Shown piece by piece: positions 35,663 to 41,110 of a DNA stretch of 41,110 nt. The position numbers and the translations under genes are program-made. Source of the stretch: Gemmatimonadota bacterium (GTDB lineage Bacteria > Gemmatimonadota > Gemmatimonadetes > Longimicrobiales > Gaopeijiaceae). The notes under the pieces were generated by a model. The model searched no databases. It had not been told where the DNA came from and saw only the letters and a program-made list of their open reading frames with translations. The DNA lies in assembly GCA_007126575.1 (NCBI GenBank), contig SLBA01000134.1:1-41110 (forward strand), written 5' to 3'. Each line of letters begins with the position of its first letter. The stretch's first letter is position 1.

Positions 35663-35778
35663 TCCGGATTCGGATCCCGTCCCCACCGAGCATTGACCGG
35701 CCCCCCGGATTCCCTCAGCTTGAAAGAGGGAGCGACACGACCGTCGCCCCGCCCTTCGACCTCCCATGGAACGCATCC

Positions 35779-36009
35779 ATGACCAAGGAAGAACAGATCC
35801 AGGATGTGCTGGAGCAGATCCGTCCCGCCCTGCACGCCGACGGCGGCGATGTCGAGTTTCTCGGGTTCGACGAATCCGAGGGCATCGTGCATCTGCGTCT
35901 GATGGGCGCGTGCGAATCCTGTCCGATCTCGATGCTGACCCTGAAGGAGGGGATCGAGAAACGGATTCAGAACACGCTTCCGGAGGTCACGGAAGTCCTG
36001 GCGATCTGA
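35779..36009 (+). CDS. NFU-type iron-sulfur scaffold protein
   Basis: 76 residues consisting only of the NifU C-terminal domain. The family's GxCxxC motif is GACESCPIS with C45 and C48, which bind a bridging 4Fe-4S cluster in a dimer; DGGDVEFL is the conserved beta-strand. It transfers clusters to apo-proteins in the cytosol. It is followed by a terminator and then the Mrp gene, another cluster carrier. TTGACC at 35693-35698 is a possible -35, but the -10 is poor and no strong ribosome site precedes the ATG. Confidence 0.93.
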   Translation: MTKEEQIQDVLEQIRPALHADGGDVEFLGFDESEGIVHLRLMGACESCPISMLTLKEGIEKRIQNTLPEVTEVLAI

Positions 36010-36032
36010 GCCGGGACCCTCGAAGGAATCCG

Positions 36033-36064
36033 GCGGCTCGTCTCCTGAGGGGCGGGCCGCTTTT
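36033..36064 (+). terminator. Intrinsic terminator after the NFU gene
   Basis: GCGGCTCG (36033-36040) pairs with CGGGCCGC (36053-36060), eight pairs including one G-U, followed by TTTTCGGTTT. It begins 24 bases after the stop codon and separates the scaffold gene from mrp. Confidence 0.65.
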
Positions 36065-36092
36065 CGGTTTCGACTCCATTCTACGTACAGCC

Positions 36093-36110
36093 GAGAGGCC
36101 GATGCCTCTC
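36093..36110. repeat. Perfect inverted repeat in the mrp leader
   Basis: GAGAGGC (36093-36099), four bases CGAT, GCCTCTC (36104-36110). It ends 16 bases before the mrp start and just upstream of the AGGGA ribosome site, so it could be an operator or an RNA hairpin affecting initiation. Confidence 0.55.
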
Positions 36111-36126
36111 AGGATCAGGGATATCG

Positions 36127-37248
36127 ATGAGTTCAGAGGCTCTCAAGCGCGCCGTCATGGATGCGCTCTCGTCCGTCGTTCATCCGCATACCGGTGATGA
36201 CGTCGTCGCCAGCGGCCACGTACAGAAGCTCGAGGTCGAGGACGGGGGGCGGGTGCGCTTCTCCTTCCTCCTGAAGACCGAAGACCCGGGTGCGCTGATC
36301 AAGCACGCCCGTTCGGCCGCGGAGGGAGTCGACGGGGTGACCGAGGTGAAGGTCAACGTCCAGCTTCCCCAGGCCGGTTCAGCCGGAGGGGCGCCTTCCG
36401 CATCCGGCGGAGGCCTGAAGCCCGGCTCGGTCCCCGCTCCCACGCCCCGCCCAGGACTCCTGTCCGAGGTGGACCATGTCGTGGCGGTCAGCTCCGGCAA
36501 GGGGGGAGTCGGAAAGTCGATGGTGGCCACGAATCTGGCCGCCGCGCTCGCTGCCGAAGGATTGCGTGTGGGACTCCTCGACGCCGATATCTATGGACCG
36601 AACATCCCCCGCATGTTCGGGGAGACGCGACGTCCCCGGGTGACGGGTGACAAGGGGAAGGAGATGATCGAGCCCCTCGAGGCGCACGGGGTCCGGCTCA
36701 TGAGCCTGGGATTTCTCCTCGAGGACGAGCAGCCCGCCATCATGCGGGGGCCCCTGATCGCGGGGATCCTGAAACAGTTCCTGGAGCAGGTGGACTGGGG
36801 TCCCCTCGACCTGATGGTGGTCGACATGCCGCCCGGGACCGGGGACGCACAGCTCTCGCTGGTACAGACCATCGACCTCGACGGGGCCATCATGGTCAGT
36901 ACGTCGCAGGCGGTGGCCACAGGCGACGTGCGCCGGGGGGTCAAGATGTTCGAGAAGGTCAACACGCCCGTGATGGGGGTGGTCGAGAACATGTCGGGCT
37001 ACATCTGCGGGGAGTGTGGCACCGAGGTCGACATCTTCGGCAGCGGGGGCGCGGAACGCCTCGCTCGCGAGATGGGACTCGACTTCCTCGGTCGGATTCC
37101 CCTCGACCCGGCGGTGCGCAAGGCCGGCGACGCCGGACGTCCGACCGTGACCTCCGCTCCGGATTCCCCCGCGGGGAAGGCATTGAGCGAGATGGCGCGA
37201 AAGGTGTTCACCGCGCTGCGGGCCGACGGGGCCAAGGTGCCGGCGTGA
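36127..37248 (+). CDS. mrp: Mrp/ApbC-type iron-sulfur cluster carrier ATPase
   Basis: 373 residues. Residues about 1-90 are a MIP18 (DUF59)-type domain; a Gly/Ser/Pro linker follows (about 82-110); then the P-loop NTPase with deviant Walker A GKGGVGKS (124-131) and DADIYGPN. The cluster-binding CxxC is YICGECG with C294 and C297. VDMPPGTGD and STSQAVA are further family signatures. It carries 4Fe-4S clusters to target proteins. It overlaps by four bases a GTG codon that may start the next small gene. A ribosome site AGGGA lies five bases before the ATG. Confidence 0.95.
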   Translation: MSSEALKRAVMDALSSVVHPHTGDDVVASGHVQKLEVEDGGRVRFSFLLKTEDPGALIKHARSAAEGVDGVTEVKVNVQLPQAGSAGGAPSASGGGLKPGSVPAPTPRPGLLSEVDHVVAVSSGKGGVGKSMVATNLAAALAAEGLRVGLLDADIYGPNIPRMFGETRRPRVTGDKGKEMIEPLEAHGVRLMSLGFLLEDEQPAIMRGPLIAGILKQFLEQVDWGPLDLMVVDMPPGTGDAQLSLVQTIDLDGAIMVSTSQAVATGDVRRGVKMFEKVNTPVMGVVENMSGYICGECGTEVDIFGSGGAERLAREMGLDFLGRIPLDPAVRKAGDAGRPTVTSAPDSPAGKALSEMARKVFTALRADGAKVPA

Positions 37249-37250
37249 AG

Positions 37251-37469
37251 ATGCCCTTCCACCCCCGTCCGAGTCGCGAAGAGCTCGCGACGTGGCCGCT
37301 CCAGGTGATCGTGCGCGACTTTCCCGAGACCCTCGCGATTCTGCGGGACCACGGGCTGATGCCCGAGGAGATGGGGGACCGGACGATGCGGGACATTCCG
37401 GGGGGTGGAGCGCTCCTCGACGGCCTCGAGGAACAGACGGCCTGGCGCCCGCAGCCGGTTCGCGCCTGA
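37251..37469 (+). CDS. Small DUF542/DUF1858-like protein
   Basis: About 72 residues from ATG 37251; GTG 37245, overlapping the mrp stop, adds two residues and could be the true start. The pattern 'V-x-D-F-P-E-T-L-x-I-L-x-x-H-G' followed by an acidic turn and 'D-R-T-M' matches the helical DUF1858/DUF542 (ScdA N-terminal) unit, usually linked with iron repair or hybrid cluster proteins. The cysteines that often follow the HG element are absent here. Its placement directly after mrp suggests a role in cluster handling, but none is established. Short and therefore only moderately certain. Confidence 0.68.
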   Translation: MPFHPRPSREELATWPLQVIVRDFPETLAILRDHGLMPEEMGDRTMRDIPGGGALLDGLEEQTAWRPQPVRA

Positions 37470-37471
37470 CG

Positions 37472-38239
37472 ATGCCGAACATCACCCTCCTTACGGACTT
37501 CGGGACCCGCGACGGCTTCATCGGTGCCGTGAAGGGGGTGATCCAGGAGATCTATCCGGGTGTGGGTTGCGACGATATCGCGCACGATCTTCCCCGCGGG
37601 GACGTGGCGGCCGGCAGCCGTGCGCTGGGGCGCTACTGGAAGCTCTGGCCCATCGGGACGGTGCACCTCGCGGTGGTCGATCCGGGGGTCGGTTCGGGTC
37701 GACGCGCGCTCGTCGTCGAGGCCGATCGACGGCTCCTCGTCGCACCCGACAACGGGATCCTCACCTCGGTGGTCTCGAGTGCCGGGAGCTGGCGGGCCTT
37801 CGAGTGCACAAATCCCGACCTGCAGCGCGGGGAGCCGAGCCGCACCTTCCACGGACGGGACATCTTCGCCCCGGCCGCCGCCTATCTGGCTCGCGGCGTG
37901 CACACCGCCCGGTTCGGACCGGAAGTCACCGATCCGGTTCTCGTGATGACTGCCGAGCCCGAGATCTCGCCCGAGGAGATCCGGGGCGAGGTCGTGAGCA
38001 CCGATCGGTTCGGAAACCTGATCACGAACCTGCCATGGAGCGCGGTACCCGACGAGGCGGAAGTCGATCTCGACGGGCAGCGCATTCCTCTCGGGAGTCA
38101 CTACGCCGATGTCCCCCCGATGAGCCCGGTCGCGCTCGGAAACTCTGACGGACGGCTCGAGGTGGCCGCCCGGGACGGGTCCGCAGTGGAGCTGCTCGGA
38201 GCGAGGGTGGGCACCCCGATACGGGTCCGCCGGAGCTGA
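37472..38239 (+). CDS. SAM hydrolase (DUF62, SAM hydroxide adenosyltransferase)
   Basis: 255 residues. N-terminal TLLTDFGTRDGFIGA carries the family's first Asp; VDPGVGSGRRAL supplies the Asp and Arg, and HGRDIFAPAAA the histidine, of the Asp-Arg-His triad that activates water to split S-adenosylmethionine into adenosine and methionine. DRFGNLITN ends the domain. The related fluorinases and chlorinases lack this triad, so hydrolase is the better call. ATG 37472 lies two bases after the previous stop; the open frame upstream has no ribosome site. Physiological role is unclear. Confidence 0.92.
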   Translation: MPNITLLTDFGTRDGFIGAVKGVIQEIYPGVGCDDIAHDLPRGDVAAGSRALGRYWKLWPIGTVHLAVVDPGVGSGRRALVVEADRRLLVAPDNGILTSVVSSAGSWRAFECTNPDLQRGEPSRTFHGRDIFAPAAAYLARGVHTARFGPEVTDPVLVMTAEPEISPEEIRGEVVSTDRFGNLITNLPWSAVPDEAEVDLDGQRIPLGSHYADVPPMSPVALGNSDGRLEVAARDGSAVELLGARVGTPIRVRRS

Positions 38240-38270
38240 GGGGGATCGCCGGTCGTTTTCGGCGCCGGAT

Positions 38271-38513
38271 TCAGCGACCGTCTTCGAGCCACGCGCGATC
38301 GGCGGCGCTCAGCTCCCCCCGGCGCTTTTTGCGTCGATCGAGGAACCAGAGGACGGCCCATCCGACCAGGAGGACGGGTGCCACCTTGGTGAGAAGGAAT
38401 CCGGTGATCCCGAGCGTGATCGAAAAGGCCACACTCAGGATCGAGAGGACGACGCCCACGCCGATGATGGCGGCGAGGCCGACGGCGAAGACAAGAAAGA
38501 GGCTGCGAATCAT
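38271..38513 (-). CDS. Small two-helix membrane protein
   Basis: 80 residues with two membrane segments (about 4-28 and 30-57) and a positively charged DRRKKRR end followed by an acidic tail (cytoplasmic by the positive-inside rule). No family recognised with certainty. It follows the DUF4097-like gene by 30 bases and is probably its operon partner. The 31-base gap to the convergent SAM hydrolase holds only a weak dyad near a short T-run. Confidence 0.72.
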   Translation of the reverse strand: MIRSLFLVFAVGLAAIIGVGVVLSILSVAFSITLGITGFLLTKVAPVLLVGWAVLWFLDRRKKRRGELSAADRAWLEDGR

Positions 38514-38543
38514 GATGGTCTCCCGAGAGAAGTGAGGCGCGGA

Positions 38544-39395
38544 TCAGCCGTCGCCGCGGAGGATGCGGACGCTGCCGAGTGCGCTTTCGACCGAGATGCG
38601 TACACGTCGATCGCTCGTGTCCCAATCGTCTGAATAATGGGCGCTTCCCCGGCGCTCGAGGAAGGGGGCGTTCAGTGTCGAGAGGAGCCCGGAGCGGGTG
38701 AGGCGGATCCCCACGCCGTCGGGGACCGTGATCTCGAGGGCGCCGAGCCCCATCGACGCCGAGATCTCGGTCTCGTTTCGAACGAGTCCCTCGAGTCCGA
38801 GGCGGACTTCACCCACGCCCCCTTCGACCGAGATCCGGGCGGGGTTCAACCGGCCCAGTCCCTCGGACCGGAAGGAGGCGGCCCCGACCTTGAGGTTCAG
38901 CTCGGTCATCTCGATCGGGTTGTCGCGCGAGACCTCGACGCGGGTTTCCGACGCACCGGTCGCGAGGTCGAAGGACCGGAGCGCGATGCCACCCAGATCC
39001 ATCGAGGCCCGGACGGCTCCCATCTCGAGGGAGAGGTCTACCGGAACCGAGGGGCCCAGCCGGAGCTCCATCGAGGCCTCGCCGCCCTGCCGGAGAGAGC
39101 GAGGGGCTCCACCCCGGCTCTGGAGCCCAACCTCCAGCCGGTCACTCCCATAGCTGTGAATCGGCTCCCAGTGCTCCTCGAGATACTCGAGCGTGGCCCG
39201 GTAGAGGTGGTTCCCCGACAGGGTCGGGCCAAGCGTGAACTCTCCGGCCCCGAAGCGAACATTGACATCGACCGACGACTCACCCGAGGCCCGGCGCTCG
39301 AACTGTGTCGAGGTCCGTTCCTGAGCGGCGATCTCCCCCGGCAGGCCCAGCCCGAGAGCGATCAGGGTCGTCGCGACGAGGGTCGCGCGGTTCAT
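38544..39395 (-). CDS. Exported DUF4097/toast-rack-like protein
   Basis: 283 residues with a signal peptide (1-24, IALGLGLPGEIAAQ). From about 30 on it is nearly all short beta strands with regular spacing (VDVNVRFGAGEFTLGP, SLEMGAVRASMDLGG, EISASMGLGALEITVP), the look of the LiaF/DUF4097-type beta-helix or toast-rack domains seen in envelope-stress operons. The DADLGxGxxEL-like periodicity and terminal ESALGSVRI support this. The start overlaps the stop of the polymer-forming-like gene upstream (ATGA). Function unknown; periplasmic or surface location inferred. Confidence 0.72.
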   Translation of the reverse strand: MNRATLVATTLIALGLGLPGEIAAQERTSTQFERRASGESSVDVNVRFGAGEFTLGPTLSGNHLYRATLEYLEEHWEPIHSYGSDRLEVGLQSRGGAPRSLRQGGEASMELRLGPSVPVDLSLEMGAVRASMDLGGIALRSFDLATGASETRVEVSRDNPIEMTELNLKVGAASFRSEGLGRLNPARISVEGGVGEVRLGLEGLVRNETEISASMGLGALEITVPDGVGIRLTRSGLLSTLNAPFLERRGSAHYSDDWDTSDRRVRISVESALGSVRILRGDG

Positions 39396-41083
39396 CGGTC
39401 GACTCCGTCATCGCCGGGGGCTTCCGGCGACCCGTCGTCGGGGCCGGGCCCCTCGGAGGGCGCGGACTGCGCGGACTGCGCGGACTCGGTCGATGGTGTG
39501 GGCTCCTGCGGTCCGTGTGACGGCTCCCGCGATGCACGGGGATCGGGGGCGAACGGGTCGGGGGAGGGAGCCCAGGGGTCCGGGTCCCAGTCTCCGCGTC
39601 CGTAACCGGGGTCACGGCCCGCACGCGAGAGGAGCACCGCTCCGAAGCCGATGCACCCGACCAGCAGCGTGGCCAGGTATCCCACGATCTTCAGGAGAAC
39701 GACGAAGGGGGTGAAGATCACGCCCCCGATCTGCAGCACACTGGCGATCGCGAAGGCGCCGAGAAGGATCAGCAGGCCCACCCCGATCTGCATGGCCGGC
39801 CGCGATGTGTCCATCCCCTCGAGGCCCTGGACGTTTCGGTGCGAGACCCAGCGGCCGACGTTCCGGCTCATGGCGACGAAGCCGAGGATCATGAGCCCGA
39901 CGACCACGATCGGCAGGGCTGGAATCCAGAGAAGGAGCAGGGGGATGCCGATCACGGTCACGGCGAGCAGCACCATTCCACTCACCCAGACCGGGAGGGC
40001 CAGGACGGCTCCGGCCAGCCCGACCAGGAAGGATCGCCCGGGGGCCTGCGCGGCAGTTCGCGAGACCACGTCGAGCTCGCGGGGGAAGAAGTGGAGCACC
40101 GCGAGGCCGATCGCCAGGAGGATCGCGAAGGTGACGGCGGTCTGGAAGAGTCCGCCCAGTCCCCGGACGATCCCCCGGAACGGAGAGCGGGACGTTCTTT
40201 GAGTCACCGCGCTCCGGGCCTCTGCGGTCGCGCTGCGGACCTCGGCCCGGATGCGCTCGCTCAGGTCCTCACTCGTGATCCCCATCACGGGCTCGATCTC
40301 CTGTGAGCCTCCATCGATCGCGTCGAGATTTCCATCGAGATCGGCATCGGTCCACCGCAGGTCTCCGGTGATCCGTCCGTCGGGGCCGATACGAAGGCCT
40401 CCCCCCAGGAGCACGACATCTCCATCGAGCGTCCCCTCGAGGTCGAGCCGGCTGTTCAGGGCCAGGAGCGAACCATCGACCGTCTCGCCCGCCTCGACGC
40501 GGAACTCACGACCCACGATCACCTGAGCGGGGCTCAACGGCCGGGCGAGCGCCGCTGCGGTGAGCGCCTTCAGGTAGTCGGATTCGAGAAGGATTCCCTG
40601 AAGCAGTTCCTCGGTGCCCGCCGGGAGCGTCCGGGCCGGTTCCGCGGCCGAGCTCTGAAGCCGGACGAAGCGATCGAGTTCGGCCGAGAGCGCCGATGCG
40701 GCAGCGGCCTCGTCCGCGCTCAGGTTTTCGGGCGGGGCCCAGCCGCGGAGCAGGTCCAGGACCTGACCGTTATCGGCTGCCACCGCACTGGCGAGAAGCC
40801 CCCGCCACGACGACTCGAGCGCTCCACCCGAGGTGTAGCGGCCGACCTCGGTGCCATCGACGAAGACGCCACCGTCCCGCAGGCTGGCCGAAAGCGAGCT
40901 CCCGTCCTCGAACTCGAGGGTCAGCGCGGCCTCCTGTGAGGAGACCGTGAGCTGGTTGAAGACGAGCTCGGGCTCCTGGGCCTCAAGGCCCAGAGGGAGG
41001 GTGAGCACGGCCAGGACCAGCGTCGAGACGACCGACGCGATTCGGGTCCCGCCCGCTCGCGGGGAGTTATGAAAGTTTCGCAT
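39392..41083 (-). CDS. Exported multi-spanning membrane protein with bactofilin-like segment
   Basis: 563 residues from ATG 41083. Signal peptide (about 10-35), an extracytoplasmic region, then a short polymer-forming (bactofilin-like) beta run (VIVGREFRVEAGETVDGSL, EGTLDGDVVLLGGGL). A SEDLSERIRAEV helix leads to about five or six membrane segments (from FQTAVTFAILLAIG to GCIGFGAVLLS), then a Pro/Asp/Ser-rich cytoplasmic tail with SAQ repeats. The open frame runs to the window edge, but the ATG places the signal peptide correctly. It heads an overlapping operon with the DUF4097-like and small membrane proteins; upstream control genes would lie beyond the right edge. Confidence 0.75.
   Translation of the reverse strand: MRNFHNSPRAGGTRIASVVSTLVLAVLTLPLGLEAQEPELVFNQLTVSSQEAALTLEFEDGSSLSASLRDGGVFVDGTEVGRYTSGGALESSWRGLLASAVAADNGQVLDLLRGWAPPENLSADEAAAASALSAELDRFVRLQSSAAEPARTLPAGTEELLQGILLESDYLKALTAAALARPLSPAQVIVGREFRVEAGETVDGSLLALNSRLDLEGTLDGDVVLLGGGLRIGPDGRITGDLRWTDADLDGNLDAIDGGSQEIEPVMGITSEDLSERIRAEVRSATAEARSAVTQRTSRSPFRGIVRGLGGLFQTAVTFAILLAIGLAVLHFFPRELDVVSRTAAQAPGRSFLVGLAGAVLALPVWVSGMVLLAVTVIGIPLLLLWIPALPIVVVGLMILGFVAMSRNVGRWVSHRNVQGLEGMDTSRPAMQIGVGLLILLGAFAIASVLQIGGVIFTPFVVLLKIVGYLATLLVGCIGFGAVLLSRAGRDPGYGRGDWDPDPWAPSPDPFAPDPRASREPSHGPQEPTPSTESAQSAQSAPSEGPGPDDGSPEAPGDDGVDR
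39462..39488 (-). repeat. Three 9-bp tandem repeats in a coding tail
   Basis: Three near-identical 9-base units (GCGGACTGC, twice exact, once with two changes) encode the SAQ-SAQ-SAx part of the disordered C-terminal tail of the membrane protein. Unit length keeps frame if copies change. Confidence 0.55.
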
Positions 41084-41110
41084 GATGACCCGTGGAAAGG
41101 GTGGGTGCAA

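Noticed and set aside
37472-38239. Calling this a SAM-dependent halogenase
   Set aside because: The Asp-Arg-His triad of the hydrolases is present.
1-41110. Search for tRNA, rRNA, CRISPR, insertion sequence or prophage features
   Set aside because: No cloverleaf, spacer-repeat array, transposase motif, terminal inverted repeat or phage structural gene was seen by eye.

Overview
The window is very GC-rich, bacterial and densely coded. Gene ends commonly overlap by 1-8 bases (ATGA, GTGA, CTGA) and intergenic gaps are short. The housekeeping genes all look chromosomal. I see no phage, transposon, integrase, CRISPR array, tRNA or rRNA. The mix of families (acs, guaB, ftsEX, mfd, lepA, a surA-pdxA pair, DUF58/BatA proteins, a DUF4097-like and polymer-forming-protein envelope set) together with signal peptides and lipoboxes typical of a double-membraned cell fits Gemmatimonadota best. 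That assignment is inference from family memory and was not searched.

Layout. 1-277: no recognised gene, two dense G-run clusters. 278-1974 (+): two small paralogous unknown proteins, then a class V aminotransferase that meets dacB tail to tail. 1954-5715 (-): perR-like regulator, FAD-linked oxidase, PBP4-type peptidase. 5841-8495 (+): an unknown protein and acetyl-CoA synthetase. 8499-9323 (-): hexapeptide acyltransferase. 9409-14314 (+): unknown coiled-coil-like protein, guaB behind a structured leader, AGXT-type aminotransferase, MltD-like lytic transglycosylase. 14346-18297 (-): ftsE-ftsX-envC-like-holB operon with its own promoter. 18386-29841 (-): beta-barrel-like protein, DUF58, BatA-like protein, mfd, PPIase lipoprotein, SurA-like chaperone and pdxA. 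30064-35662 (+): lepA, PfkB kinase, STAS-HATPase fusion, STAS-like DUF4325 protein and a transsulfuration enzyme, all overlapping. 35779-38239 (+): NFU-type scaffold, terminator, Mrp/ApbC ATPase, small DUF542/DUF1858-like protein, SAM hydrolase. 38271-41083 (-): three envelope or membrane proteins.

How the genes work together. Three blocks serve the envelope and division: FtsEX plus a zinc-less EnvC-like activator together with the nearby MltD and PBP4; the SurA/PPIase outer-membrane chaperones; and the right-edge membrane trio. A second theme is iron-sulfur and oxidative stress: PerR-like regulator, FAD oxidase, NFU and Mrp. The most unusual block is the STAS-HATPase / DUF4325 pair. It resembles a partner-switching (anti-sigma-like) pair but is translationally coupled to lepA, a sugar-kinase-like protein and a sulfur amino-acid enzyme, with no sigma factor in view. 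Several promoters show a perfect TTGACA box. Structured leaders precede guaB and mrp, and a strong hairpin covers the mfd stop codon.
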